DNA of 18,880 nucleotides. Origin: an uncultured Lachnospiraceae bacterium. Lineage in GTDB: Bacteria; Bacillota; Clostridia; Lachnospirales; Lachnospiraceae. The position numbers and the translations under genes are program-made. The stretch is taken from positions 1 through 18,880 of the forward strand of contig CAMPAP010000154.1 in assembly GCA_946631935.1 (NCBI GenBank). Direction: 5' to 3'. The notes beneath the pieces are model-generated. The model saw nothing but the letters and a program-made list of their open reading frames with translations. It did not search any database and was not told the DNA's origin. The first letter of the stretch is position 1. Each line of letters begins with the position of its first letter. Shown here piece after piece: positions 7,640 through 15,481 of this stretch.

Positions 7640-10111
7640 ATGAGAAGACCGCTTGCGTTTTTTTGCGCGGCTGTTTTTATCGTGGTTTTCCTTCTGAACG
7701 CTTTGGGCATCCTGCTCTTTAAAAGGAGCAGGGATCTGCCAGCTGACGGGGAAATGGTCACCGTAGAAGGATGCGCGGTAAAAATAACCGGAAAATACAT
7801 AATGTTCAAAGGAGATTTAAGACCGGGGACTACAGGGCCGGGGAGAGAAAACCCGGAGAATGAAAGAAATCCGGCAGAAGAATACTCCGTAGAGGGTTAT
7901 CAGGGAGTCACCCTTCTTGTTACCTTTGCGGATGACAATGAGTATGTATCCCTCGGGGAAAAGATCGTGCTCAGCGGCAGAATCAGGCATTTTTCCCATG
8001 CCATGAATCCCGGACAGTTCGACGCAGAAAGCTATTATACATCAAAGGGCGCGGATGCATTTTTAATGGATGCGGTGATCGGTAACAGAGAAGGCGGAAG
8101 ATATCCCGTAAGAGAAGGGCTCAGACGCCTCAGGGCAGCGCTTGAAGAAAGACTCTATGCCGTATGTCCCCAAAAAGAGGCATCGATCCTTTGTGACCTC
8201 CTTCTTGGGGATAAGGAGGGAATAGATGAAAAGACGGAAGAACTTTATAAAAATAACGGCATAGCCCATATCCTCAGTATATCCGGGCTTCACATTTCCA
8301 TACTTGGCATGGGGCTTTTCAGGCTTCTGAGAAAGGGAGGGGTAAGGCAAATCCCCGCAGCCATGGTAAGTGCCTTTGTTCTTGTTCTCTACGGGCTTAT
8401 GACGGGCATGAGCGTCTCTGCAACAAGGGCCATAGGGATGTTTCTTATCAGGATGCTTGCATATCCCGCAAAAAGGACCCCGGATCCCGTGACAAGCCTT
8501 ATGTTTATGGCAGCGGTCGTCTCCATTGTTAATCCCGGAAATGTCACAAGCGCCGGATTCTTACTATCCTACGGTGCGGCTTTTGGAATGATAGTCTTTT
8601 TGCCTGCGTTTGAGGCTGCAGCTTCTTCGGAGCCGGAGAAACATAGACCGGCAAAAAGGCCAAGCCTAAAAGATGTGGTTTGCCGCTCTCTCAGGGCCAG
8701 CATCGCCATTACTCTCTTTACCCTGCCTGTCCAGTTTTACTTTTTCTACAAAGTAAGCCCATGGTGCATATTCCTTAACCTTCTGATCCTGCCCTGCATG
8801 TCCCTTCTCGTATTCTGCGCCATGATCAGCCTGATCCCGGGGCTTGGCATTTGTGCGTCTGTAAGCTGCATCCTTCTTGATATGTTCGAGATCCTCTGCA
8901 GGGGAGCTCAGAGCCTGCCTTTTCATGCATATTGCCCGGGAAGACCGGGGGCGGGGACCATTATCCTTTATTATGCATGCATCCTCATTATTACCCTGTA
9001 CGGGAATCTGATAATAGCTGTCAGAAAAAGAGGCCTGTCGGAGTACCGTATCTACTTTGACAAAAAAGGAGTGGCTGAACTTAGTAAACTGGAGGAGTTA
9101 GTGAGAAAAATGGACAGCACAGTAAGAATTATTGACGCAGTAAAACAGGACGGTGTAAGACGAGGCATGGATATCAACAACGGAATTCCCAGTCATGACC
9201 ATATATCAGGAATCGGACCGTGCATCAGACCCGCATCTCTATGCCTCATCACAGCCGTGGCCATCATGCTTGTTCTGACAGAGTTTCCTCTTCCCGCAAA
9301 AAACACATCAACTCAGCTTTACATCGGTCAGGGGAACTGTAACGTGACTGTTACGGATTCGGGAGAAGTATATATGTTCGACGGAGGATCCTCTTCCGAA
9401 AAAAACGCAGGAGAATACATAATCCTTCCGTATCTTCGCTATAGCGGCCTGTGCAGCGTGGATGCCGTGTTCATCTCACATTCGGATACGGATCACATAA
9501 GCGGAGTGCTGGAACTTTTGGAAAATGCTGAGGACTGGGGAGTCAGCGTTGATGCACTTTACATTACGCCCCAGATGAAAGAAGACGGGACGGAAAATAC
9601 TGAGAATCTGTTAAGGGCATGCATGGCAGCAGGCGTAAGCGTTCATACCATCAGCGCAGGCTCGGAGTGGAACAGCGGAAAAATGCATTTTACCTGCCTG
9701 CACCCTGCTAAAGACTATATCCCGGAAGACCCTAATTCGGGTTCTATGTGCATACTGGCGGAACTTGGAGACCGATCCATTCTCTTTCCCGGAGACGTGC
9801 AGGGAAGCGGGGAGGATGCGCTGACAAAAGCACTTGAGGAGATGTCTGAAAAAAGCAGGCGTCTTGATGTCTATATCACTGCCCACCACGGATCTACCGG
9901 AACCACAAGTAATGATTTTCTTGATGCAGCCCGTCCCCGCCTTGCCATTAACAGCGCGGGACTTAATAACAGATACGGCCATCCTGCGCCTGAGACCCTT
10001 GCACGCTTCAGATCCCACGGCACTTTGTACCTTACAACCTACGAAACCGGCGCAGTGAGGATAAGTCTTAAAGGAAAGAAAATTGAATTTATAACGTTTG
10101 AACCTTACTGA
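7640..10111 (+). CDS. comEC: ComEC/Rec2-family DNA internalisation channel
   Basis: An 823-aa polytopic membrane protein of normal ComEC length. It carries an N-terminal OB-like region (DUF4131, about 25-150), a competence-domain core with many TM segments (about 190-475, including NNGIAHILSISGLHISILGMGL), a soluble cytoplasmic insertion (about 475-525), and a C-terminal metallo-beta-lactamase domain. The last has the metal motif HSDTDH at residues 614-619, HHGST and INSAGLNNRYGHP. ComEC forms the pore that imports single-stranded DNA; the lactamase domain probably degrades the other strand. The SD is the aaaaaggggg tract before ATG 7640. All visible motifs are intact, so the gene appears functional. 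Confidence 0.94.
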   Translation: MRRPLAFFCAAVFIVVFLLNALGILLFKRSRDLPADGEMVTVEGCAVKITGKYIMFKGDLRPGTTGPGRENPENERNPAEEYSVEGYQGVTLLVTFADDNEYVSLGEKIVLSGRIRHFSHAMNPGQFDAESYYTSKGADAFLMDAVIGNREGGRYPVREGLRRLRAALEERLYAVCPQKEASILCDLLLGDKEGIDEKTEELYKNNGIAHILSISGLHISILGMGLFRLLRKGGVRQIPAAMVSAFVLVLYGLMTGMSVSATRAIGMFLIRMLAYPAKRTPDPVTSLMFMAAVVSIVNPGNVTSAGFLLSYGAAFGMIVFLPAFEAAASSEPEKHRPAKRPSLKDVVCRSLRASIAITLFTLPVQFYFFYKVSPWCIFLNLLILPCMSLLVFCAMISLIPGLGICASVSCILLDMFEILCRGAQSLPFHAYCPGRPGAGTIILYYACILIITLYGNLIIAVRKRGLSEYRIYFDKKGVAELSKLEELVRKMDSTVRIIDAVKQDGVRRGMDINNGIPSHDHISGIGPCIRPASLCLITAVAIMLVLTEFPLPAKNTSTQLYIGQGNCNVTVTDSGEVYMFDGGSSSEKNAGEYIILPYLRYSGLCSVDAVFISHSDTDHISGVLELLENAEDWGVSVDALYITPQMKEDGTENTENLLRACMAAGVSVHTISAGSEWNSGKMHFTCLHPAKDYIPEDPNSGSMCILAELGDRSILFPGDVQGSGEDALTKALEEMSEKSRRLDVYITAHHGSTGTTSNDFLDAARPRLAINSAGLNNRYGHPAPETLARFRSHGTLYLTTYETGAVRISLKGKKIEFITFEPY

Positions 10112-10151
10112 CGGATAACCGACGTGATCAATGGTTTTGTGACAGATAATT

Positions 10152-10170
10152 TGTTATAATTTAAAGGAGT
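10152..10170 (+). promoter_or_regulatory. Extended -10 promoter abutting the SD of the DUF4160-like gene
   Basis: tgttataat (10152-10160) is a perfect extended -10 (TGnTATAAT). No good -35 lies 16-18 bases upstream. The predicted start of transcription, about 7 bases downstream, falls in the ribosome binding site aaaggag (10163-10169), so the mRNA leader would be almost absent. Confidence 0.5.
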
Positions 10171-10174
10171 ATAA

Positions 10175-10447
10175 ATGGCTAGAATAAAATATTTTGAGGA
10201 AGAATGTATCGCAGTTTATATTTATGGCGAGAGATACGGAAAACATCACGAAAAGCACCTTCTCGTTATGAAAGCCGATGAAAACTGTGAATATGGTTTT
10301 GACGGACAACCACTATCATGTTCTGCGGCTTTGAAAAATAAGAGAGATCGTGAGGTGTTGGCCAGTTGGATTCTGTTGAATCGTGAAAAATTGGAAAAAG
10401 CGTGGGATGATATCAATAATGGGATTAATCCCGGGTACATAGATTGA
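10175..10447 (+). CDS. DUF4160-like small protein
   Basis: A 90-aa protein resembling the DUF4160 family: an N-terminal strand ending in a short GERYGKHHEKHLLV histidine-rich motif, a central LSCSAALKNKRDREVL segment and a C-terminal helix LNREKLEKAWDDINNG. Family function is not established to my knowledge. The gene is clearly AT-richer than its flanks (comEC and mscL), suggesting acquisition. Its stop codon overlaps the SD of the DUF2442-like gene, so the two form a two-gene operon. Such DUF4160/DUF2442 pairs recur in bacteria and archaea; a toxin-antitoxin-like role is speculation. Confidence 0.7.
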   Translation: MARIKYFEEECIAVYIYGERYGKHHEKHLLVMKADENCEYGFDGQPLSCSAALKNKRDREVLASWILLNREKLEKAWDDINNGINPGYID

Positions 10448-10458
10448 GGAGGTTTAAT

Positions 10459-10719
10459 ATGCACAGGGCAGTAAGTGTAAAACCTATGAAAAACTATATA
10501 ATACTGGTTAAGTTTGATAATGGTGAGGAAAGGGTATATAACTGTTTTCCTTTGATCAATGACAGTTTGTTTTTTAAGATTTCGGATGTTGAATTTTTTA
10601 GAACAGTTCACGTAGATGATATGGGAGTAGTATGTTGGGATGATTCTACGGATATAAACCCTGACATTCTGTATGAAGAGTCTGAACCTGTTTCGGATTT
10701 TTCTTTTGCCATTGCGTAA
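10459..10719 (+). CDS. DUF2442-like small protein
   Basis: An 86-aa protein resembling DUF2442. It shows the family pattern of a strand with KPMKNYIILVKFDNGEERVY, a PLINDSLFFKISDVEFF helix/turn and a VCWDDSTDINPDILYE end. The start at 10459 is chosen because gaggagg lies 7-8 bases upstream; an in-frame TTG at 10444 would include the SD. It is translated directly after the DUF4160-like gene, and the pair looks like one functional unit of unknown purpose. AT-rich like its partner. Confidence 0.72.
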   Translation: MHRAVSVKPMKNYIILVKFDNGEERVYNCFPLINDSLFFKISDVEFFRTVHVDDMGVVCWDDSTDINPDILYEESEPVSDFSFAIA

Positions 10720-10736
10720 AATACGGGTGTTATTCC

Positions 10737-10765
10737 TTGAAGAAACCCCCGAAAATTGATAAAAT
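10737..10765 (+). promoter_or_regulatory. Probable sigma-A promoter of mscL
   Basis: ttgaag (10737-10742), a 17-base spacer and taaaat (10760-10765) match TTGACA-N17-TATAAT at 4/6 and 5/6. Transcription would start near 10772, giving a leader of about 74 bases with two small hairpins (10781-10793 and 10814-10831). The -35 overlaps an imperfect 8-bp inverted repeat (10724-10751) that may end the preceding operon but lacks a T-run. Confidence 0.5.
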
Positions 10766-10813
10766 AAGTGGTATGTGCAGGCGATGTGATCGCTTACATA
10801 AATGACTAAAAAA

Positions 10814-10831
10814 ATGGCTGAAAAAAGCCAT
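10814..10831 (+). promoter_or_regulatory. Hairpin with a duplicated mscL start sequence
   Basis: atggct (10814-10819), loop gaaaaa, agccat (10826-10831) form a perfect 6-bp stem upstream of the mscL SD. The first 12 bases, atggctgaaaaa, are identical to the first 12 bases of mscL at 10846, 32 bases away and in a different frame. It is therefore a decoy copy of the start region locked in a hairpin. Confidence 0.45.
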
Positions 10832-10845
10832 AGAAAGAAGGAATC

Positions 10846-11340
10846 ATGGCTGAAAAAGAAAAGAAGACAGCTGTTGCTGCCGAGAAAACAAAAGGTTTTA
10901 TAGCAGAATTCAGAAAATTCATCATGAGAGGCAATGTCCTTGACATGGCAGTGGGTGTTATCATCGGAGGTGCATTCCAGGCCATCATCTCAAGTCTCGT
11001 TAATGATATCATCATGCCCGTCATTTCTCTTATCACCGGCGGAATAGATTTTACCAACTGGTTCGTATCACTTGACGGTACAAGCTATGCGACTCTTGCC
11101 GCAGCCCAGGAAGCAGGGGCATCAACTCTTAACTACGGCGTTTTCATCACCGCAGTCATCAACTTCCTCCTCATGGCTATTGTTGTATTCCTCATCGTTA
11201 AGGGAATGAACAAGGCAGCTGAGAAGGTTGCAAAGAAAAAAGAAGATGCACCCGCAACCACCAAGATCTGCCCTTACTGCAAGAGCGAGATAAACAAGGA
11301 TGCCACCAGATGTCCTCACTGTACTTCACAGCTTGACTAA
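10846..11340 (+). CDS. mscL: Large-conductance mechanosensitive channel with C-terminal zinc ribbon
   Basis: A 164-aa MscL. The channel opens on membrane tension and releases solutes during hypo-osmotic shock. The conserved N-terminal helix and TM1 are clear: FRKFIMRGNVLDMAVGVIIGGAF (residues 22-44) then IISSLVNDIIMPVIS. TM2 is at about 98-118 (FITAVINFLLMAIVVFLIV). The usual C-terminal helical bundle is followed by an added zinc ribbon, Cys142-x2-Cys145 and Cys156-x2-Cys159 (CPYC ... CPHC), so the protein is longer than the typical 130-150 residues. The SD aagaagga lies before ATG 10846. Confidence 0.96.
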   Translation: MAEKEKKTAVAAEKTKGFIAEFRKFIMRGNVLDMAVGVIIGGAFQAIISSLVNDIIMPVISLITGGIDFTNWFVSLDGTSYATLAAAQEAGASTLNYGVFITAVINFLLMAIVVFLIVKGMNKAAEKVAKKKEDAPATTKICPYCKSEINKDATRCPHCTSQLD

Positions 11341-11363
11341 AAAGCGGGACAGATCTGCTTTTT
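11339..11363 (+). terminator. Possible intrinsic terminator overlapping the mscL stop
   Basis: aaaaagc (11339-11345) and gcttttt (11357-11363) form a 7-bp stem with an 11-base loop. The A-stem/T-tract arrangement would work as a weak, possibly bidirectional terminator. It begins within the mscL stop codon and lies just upstream of the TPR lipoprotein gene. Confidence 0.45.
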
Positions 11364-11377
11364 CTATACATGTATTG

Positions 11378-12466
11378 ATGATTTCACATTTATCTGAAAA
11401 AAAATCAAACAAGTCTTCATACACCGGAGCAGGCACAGCCTTAAGGCTTGTGCTTGCTTTGTGCTTTTTCGGAGTCCTTACCGGATGCGGTAAAGCAACA
11501 TCAAATCTCGATGCCGCATATGAAAGTCTTGCAAATCTTGACTATGACGGAGCACTTGGAAGTCTTGCAAACGCCGAAAATGCAGGCGAAGACCCCAGGC
11601 AGATAGGAAGGGCTGAGGGTATCGCATACATCGGAAAAGCCGAATATTCAAGTGCTGTGGAAAGCTTCATCGAAAGCCTTCATTCAGGAACCGGCTATCC
11701 CGATGACATGGACATTGATACAAACTACTATCTTGCTGCGGCTTATGACAGCATGGGAGACTATGTATCGGCAGAAGACAGATATAATGCCATCATCGGT
11801 ATCAGCGATGAAACAGGATGCTACCTTCTTAGAGCTTCCGTAAGACTTAAGCAGGGCAATTACGAAGGTGCTTTGGGGGATTTCAATGTTGTAAAGTCAA
11901 GAAATCCCAACGATTACGATACACTCATTAACATATACGAGATGCTTTCTGAGTCGGGCTATAAAGAAGCGGGGCTTGAGTTTATCTCAAGTGCCATTAA
12001 TGACGACAGCGGAAAAATGACAGATTCCGAAAGAGGCCGTATGTACTACTACATGGGAGAATACACCCAGGCCGCCGCACTTCTTGAAAGTGCAAGAAAT
12101 GCGGACCAGACCGTTGTCAGCTCTCTTTTCCTCGGAAGGACATATGAGGCCATGGGAGAGTATAACTACGCGGCAAACGTCTACGAAAGCTATATAGGAT
12201 CCAAGGGAGCAAGCTCCGAACTTTATGACCAGCTGGGACTTTGCAGGCTGAAGATGGGTGAGTATGAGGCGGCTCTTGAAGCTTTCAGGGCGGGACTTGA
12301 AGCGGACGACGGTTCCTTTACCAAGAGCCTTGAATACAATATGGCGGTGGCTTACGAGTATATCTCCGATTTTGAGACTGCAAGGAATATGCTCACCGAA
12401 TACATTTCAAAATACCCCGATGACGAGGATGCGGCAAGAGAACTGGAATTCCTCGCAACCAGGTAA
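11378..12466 (+). CDS. TPR-repeat lipoprotein
   Basis: A 362-aa protein if started at ATG 11378. This start gives a clean lipoprotein signal (LVLALCFFGVLTGC, lipid Cys37); the frame is open further upstream into mscL, but there is no SD for a longer form and only a weak one here. The mature protein is built of tetratricopeptide repeats, for example YYLAAAYDSMGDYVSAEDRY, LRASVRLKQGNYEGALGDFN, LFLGRTYEAMGEYNYAANVY and LGLCRLKMGEYEAALEAFRA. TPR solenoids bind protein partners, so this is a surface-anchored scaffold of unknown partner. pyrF follows after 15 bases. Confidence 0.85.
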   Translation: MISHLSEKKSNKSSYTGAGTALRLVLALCFFGVLTGCGKATSNLDAAYESLANLDYDGALGSLANAENAGEDPRQIGRAEGIAYIGKAEYSSAVESFIESLHSGTGYPDDMDIDTNYYLAAAYDSMGDYVSAEDRYNAIIGISDETGCYLLRASVRLKQGNYEGALGDFNVVKSRNPNDYDTLINIYEMLSESGYKEAGLEFISSAINDDSGKMTDSERGRMYYYMGEYTQAAALLESARNADQTVVSSLFLGRTYEAMGEYNYAANVYESYIGSKGASSELYDQLGLCRLKMGEYEAALEAFRAGLEADDGSFTKSLEYNMAVAYEYISDFETARNMLTEYISKYPDDEDAARELEFLATR

Positions 12467-12481
12467 GAAAAGAGGTACCAC

Positions 12482-13414
12482 ATGATCGACAAACTTATTG
12501 ACGGGATCAGAAAAAAACAGGCCCCCATCGTTGTAGGTCTTGACCCCAATCTTTCATTTGTTCCTGAATTCATCAAAAAGAAGGCATTTGCCGAATCGGG
12601 TGAGACGCTTCAAGGTGCTGCAAATGCATTTAGGGAGTACAATAAAGGCATAATCGACAGCGTCTGCGACCTTGTTCCTGCGGTAAAGCCCCAGATCGCC
12701 ATGTATGAGCAGCTGGGAATTCCGGGACTTGAAGTCTTCAAATGGACCGTTGACTATGCTCATGAGAAGGGCCTTGTTGTAATAGGCGATATAAAAAGAG
12801 GTGACATAGGCTCCACATCCGAAATGTATGCCGTGGGCCACATGGGACATACTAAGATCGGATCGTCATCCATAGCCGCTTTTGACGAAGATATCGTTAC
12901 CGTTAACCCATACCTCGGATCTGACGGCGTAATGCCCTTTGTAAAGATCTGTGAGGCGGAAAAAAAGGGAATATTCGTACTTGTGAAAACCTCCAACCCT
13001 TCAAGCGGAGAGTTCCAGGACAGACTTATAGACGGAAAGCCACTTTACGAGCACGTTGCGGATAAAGTAAACGAATGGGGAGCAGGTACAATAGACGAAA
13101 AAACAGGCTATTCAGAGGTGGGAGCTGTTGTGGGGGCTACCTATCCCGAGCAGGGAGCGGTTCTCAGAAAACTTATGCCTAAAAGCTTTATCCTGGTTCC
13201 CGGATACGGAGCCCAGGGTGGCAAGGGAAGCGATATTGCATGCTTTTTCAATGAGGACGGTCTTGGCGCCATCGTTAACTCCTCAAGAGGCATCATAGCC
13301 GCTTACAAGCAGGAAAAATACGCAGACCTCGGTGAAGAAGGATATGCAGAGGCTGCAAGAAAAGCAGTACTTGATATGAAAGAAGATCTGGCAAGCGCAA
13401 TCAATAATAAATAA
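12482..13414 (+). CDS. pyrF: Orotidine 5'-phosphate decarboxylase, long (class 2) type
   Basis: A 310-aa enzyme catalysing OMP to UMP, the last step of de novo pyrimidine synthesis. Its length and layout fit the longer PyrF subtype rather than the roughly 235-aa form. The N-terminal VGLDPNL substrate strand is present. The catalytic Asp-Lys-Asp array is in GDIKRGDIGSTSEMY (Asp103, Lys105, Asp108), and VPGYGAQGGKGSD with NSSRGIIAAY forms the phosphate-binding end of the barrel. The SD agagg precedes ATG 12482. No other pyr gene is nearby, so pyrF is separated from the rest of the pathway here. Confidence 0.96.
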   Translation: MIDKLIDGIRKKQAPIVVGLDPNLSFVPEFIKKKAFAESGETLQGAANAFREYNKGIIDSVCDLVPAVKPQIAMYEQLGIPGLEVFKWTVDYAHEKGLVVIGDIKRGDIGSTSEMYAVGHMGHTKIGSSSIAAFDEDIVTVNPYLGSDGVMPFVKICEAEKKGIFVLVKTSNPSSGEFQDRLIDGKPLYEHVADKVNEWGAGTIDEKTGYSEVGAVVGATYPEQGAVLRKLMPKSFILVPGYGAQGGKGSDIACFFNEDGLGAIVNSSRGIIAAYKQEKYADLGEEGYAEAARKAVLDMKEDLASAINNK

Positions 13415-13429
13415 AACGGAGGCTGTTTT

Positions 13430-14875
13430 ATGAAAAAAGTTCTGTTCGTAGCATCGGAGGGAGTACCTTTCATAAAGACAGGAGGACTGGCTGACGTTGT
13501 GGGTTCTCTTCCCAAGTATCTTGATAAAAGATACTTTGATGTCAGGGTTTTTCTTCCCAAATATGCCTGCATGAAGCAGGAACTTAAGGACAAGCTTGAG
13601 TATATCCAGTCCTTCTACATGGATTACAACTGGCAGAATATCTACGTAGGCCTCTTTAAAGCTGATGTTGACGGTATAACATATTACTTTATCGATAACG
13701 AGTACTACTTCAACGGTCCCAAGGTTTATAACGACGATCCCAGATACGAGATTGAAAGATATACCTACTTCTGCAAGGCCGTGCTTTCCGCACTTCCCCT
13801 GCTTGATTTCAGACCTGACCTTATCCACTGCCACGACTGGCAGACAGGACTCATTCCCGTATACCTCAAGGAAAGATTTGCGGGGGGCGAGTTCTACCGC
13901 GGCATCAAGACCGTCATCACCATCCATAACCTTAAGTTCCAGGGAAAATGGGATGTTAAGACAGTTAAAAACATCACGGGACTTCCCGATTACTTCTTTA
14001 CCCCCGACAAGCTTGAATCCTACAAGGACGCTAACCTCCTTAAGGGCGGTATTGTTTTTGCGGATGCTGTTACAACAGTAAGTGACACCTATGCCGAGGA
14101 GATCAAGACACAGTTCTACGGCGAAGGCCTGGACGGACTTTTAAGAGCAAGATCCAATTCCCTCAGAGGAATCGTAAACGGAATCGACTATGACAAGTTC
14201 AATCCCGAGACCGATCCCCTTATCGTCAAAAATTACGGACTTTCCAATTTCCGTAAGGAAAAGGCCAAGAATAAGAAAGCCCTCCAGGAACAGCTGGGAC
14301 TCACCGTTGATGAAAAGAAGATGATGATCGGAATAGTTTCAAGACTTACCGACCAGAAAGGCTTTGACCTCATTGCATATGTAATGGACGAACTTTGCAG
14401 GGATGATGTGCAGATCGTTGTACTTGGAACCGGTACAGAACAGTATGAGAATATGTTCAGACATTTTGACTGGAAGTACTCCGACAGAGTATCCGCAAAC
14501 ATTTACTACTCCGACGAACTTTCAGACAGGATATACGCATCCAGTGATGCTTTCCTGATGCCTTCCCTTTTCGAGCCCTGCGGACTGTCACAGCTCATTG
14601 CTCTCCGCTACGGAACCATTCCCATAGTAAGGGAGACAGGCGGTCTTAAGGACACCGTAGTTCCTTACAACGAGTACGAAGGCGTGGGAACCGGATTTTC
14701 CTTTGTCAATTACAACGCACACGAGATGCTTCATACCATCCGCTACGCTGAAAAGATCTACTATGACCGTCGCCGCGAGTGGAATAAGATCGTAGACCGT
14801 GCAATGGCAGCCGACTTCTCATGGCAGGTATCCGCCGGAAAGTACCAGGAAATGTACGATTGGCTCATTGGCTAG
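13430..14875 (+). CDS. glgA: Glycogen synthase (ADP-glucose), GT5 family
   Basis: A 481-aa GT-B glycosyltransferase of normal GlgA length. It adds glucose from ADP-glucose to the growing alpha-1,4-glucan. The N-terminal KTGGLADVVGSLP motif (Lys16 onward) binds ADP-glucose. LIHCHDWQTGLIPVYL, VITIHNLKFQGKW and GIVNGIDYDKFNPETDP are further GT5 signatures. The C-terminal Rossmann domain has VSRLTDQKGFDL and PSLFEPCGLSQL, with the conserved acidic residue near 381, then RETGGLKDTV. The SD cggagg precedes ATG 13430. No other glg genes are visible. It is the last housekeeping gene before the accessory region. Confidence 0.96.
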   Translation: MKKVLFVASEGVPFIKTGGLADVVGSLPKYLDKRYFDVRVFLPKYACMKQELKDKLEYIQSFYMDYNWQNIYVGLFKADVDGITYYFIDNEYYFNGPKVYNDDPRYEIERYTYFCKAVLSALPLLDFRPDLIHCHDWQTGLIPVYLKERFAGGEFYRGIKTVITIHNLKFQGKWDVKTVKNITGLPDYFFTPDKLESYKDANLLKGGIVFADAVTTVSDTYAEEIKTQFYGEGLDGLLRARSNSLRGIVNGIDYDKFNPETDPLIVKNYGLSNFRKEKAKNKKALQEQLGLTVDEKKMMIGIVSRLTDQKGFDLIAYVMDELCRDDVQIVVLGTGTEQYENMFRHFDWKYSDRVSANIYYSDELSDRIYASSDAFLMPSLFEPCGLSQLIALRYGTIPIVRETGGLKDTVVPYNEYEGVGTGFSFVNYNAHEMLHTIRYAEKIYYDRRREWNKIVDRAMAADFSWQVSAGKYQEMYDWLIG

Positions 14876-15011
14876 TATACTTGGTTTGAAGGATGTTGAA
14901 TTTGCGGACCCGCTCTACAAGCGGTTTACAACGATTTGTACCACAAAAATGCTTGAAAATGCTGCATTTGTTGCGGGTGTGATTTTATCAAGCGGACCAA
15001 GGAATCAATAA
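14876..15011 (+). other. Short open frame downstream of glgA, unrecognised
   Basis: The 136 bases after the glgA stop read openly in one frame (about 14892-15011), giving a peptide with LKDVEFADPLYKRF and MLENAAFVAGVILSSGPRNQ before a TAA. There is no good SD or ATG at its beginning. It could be the 3' remnant of a lost gene at the edge of the accessory region, or chance. A small ccgct/agcgg inverted repeat at 14910-14924 lies inside. Confidence 0.3.
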
Positions 15012-15030
15012 TTTCACAAAGGATTTGAAT

Positions 15031-15072
15031 GACACTTTCTCAGAAAAAGTAACTGGGAGAGTGTCTTTTTTT
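15031..15072 (+). terminator. Strong intrinsic terminator
   Basis: gacactttctcag (15031-15043) pairs with ctgggagagtgtc (15053-15065) over 13 bp, including two G-U pairs, with a 9-base loop, followed directly by seven T (15066-15072). It ends the pyrF-glgA direction of transcription and marks the boundary between core and accessory DNA. Confidence 0.9.
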
Positions 15073-15118
15073 GTCTGCACAAAAAATACCAAATAAATCA
15101 ATCAGAAAAGGAATGAAG

Positions 15119-15376
15119 ATGAATAAACGTGGAAAACGAACATTTCAGATACTGGCAAAGATGTCACAGGAGGAGATGCATGAACCCAGGTACAAATATT
15201 TACATCTGACCAGAGCTGCCAGATTATACGGAATTTCAAGGGACAGGCTTGAGGCCAGAGCAAAAAAGATCGGAGCCTATTACGTAATTGAGTGTATGGA
15301 AAGAAACAATATTCTGATCAACATGGACATGATGGATGAGTTTTTTGAAAAGACCGGTGAATTAAAACGTGATTGA
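15119..15376 (+). CDS. DUF6462-like small helix-turn-helix protein
   Basis: An 85-aa basic protein. The start at 15119 is chosen because aaaagga lies 6-7 bases upstream; the frame is open back into the terminator T-run. The core PRYKYLHLTRAARLYGISRDRLEARAKKIGAYYVI followed by ILINMDMMDEFFEKT resembles DUF6462 proteins. These are excisionase/MerR-like small HTH proteins common on plasmids and integrative elements of Lachnospiraceae. The HTH would be at about residues 26-55. A role in element control or excision is inferred. It is the first gene of the accessory scar. Confidence 0.6.
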   Translation: MNKRGKRTFQILAKMSQEEMHEPRYKYLHLTRAARLYGISRDRLEARAKKIGAYYVIECMERNNILINMDMMDEFFEKTGELKRD

Positions 15377-15400
15377 TCACTACAGGAAAGGAGATGCGGT

Positions 15401-15460
15401 ATGAAAAAACAATTTACAGCGAAAGTGCAGATATTGCGTATTGCACAGAGGCTACGGTAA
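15401..15460 (+). CDS. 19-residue leader-type ORF
   Basis: ATG 15401 is preceded by a strong SD (aaaggag, spacing about 8) and encodes a basic peptide, MKKQFTAKVQILRIAQRLR. Its stop codon lies exactly in the loop of the hairpin at 15452-15470, which overlaps the SD of the next gene. The arrangement looks like a translational leader: ribosomes reading the ORF would open the hairpin. It could instead be the remnant of a longer gene. Confidence 0.45.
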   Translation: MKKQFTAKVQILRIAQRLR

Positions 15461-15475
15461 TTCGCCGTAGGAGGA
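15452..15475 (+). promoter_or_regulatory. Hairpin overlapping the SD of the 80-aa protein gene
   Basis: ctacgg (15452-15457), a 7-base loop and ccgtag (15465-15470) form a perfect 6-bp stem. Its right arm shares the first bases of the SD taggagga (15468-15475) that serves ATG 15482. The leader ORF's TAA (15458-15460) sits in the loop. Confidence 0.5.
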
Positions 15476-15481
15476 TACTAC

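Noticed and set aside
9611..10018. 135-codon minus-strand frame in comEC
   Set aside because: It is antisense to the metallo-beta-lactamase domain, which is intact on the plus strand.
11300..11377. Upstream extension of the TPR lipoprotein into mscL
   Set aside because: The extension overlaps mscL in another frame, lacks an SD and displaces the lipobox signal from the N-terminus.
13283..13927. 214-codon minus-strand frame across pyrF and glgA
   Set aside because: It spans two well-supported genes in antisense and shows no recognisable motif.
14910..14924. tRNA or terminator at ccgct-ctaca-agcgg
   Set aside because: There is only a 5-bp stem with a poor T-tract and no cloverleaf can be drawn; no tRNA or rRNA gene was recognised in the window.
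15071..15118. TTG start for the DUF6462-like gene
   Set aside because: The TTG lies in the T-tract of the preceding terminator; ATG 15119 has the SD.
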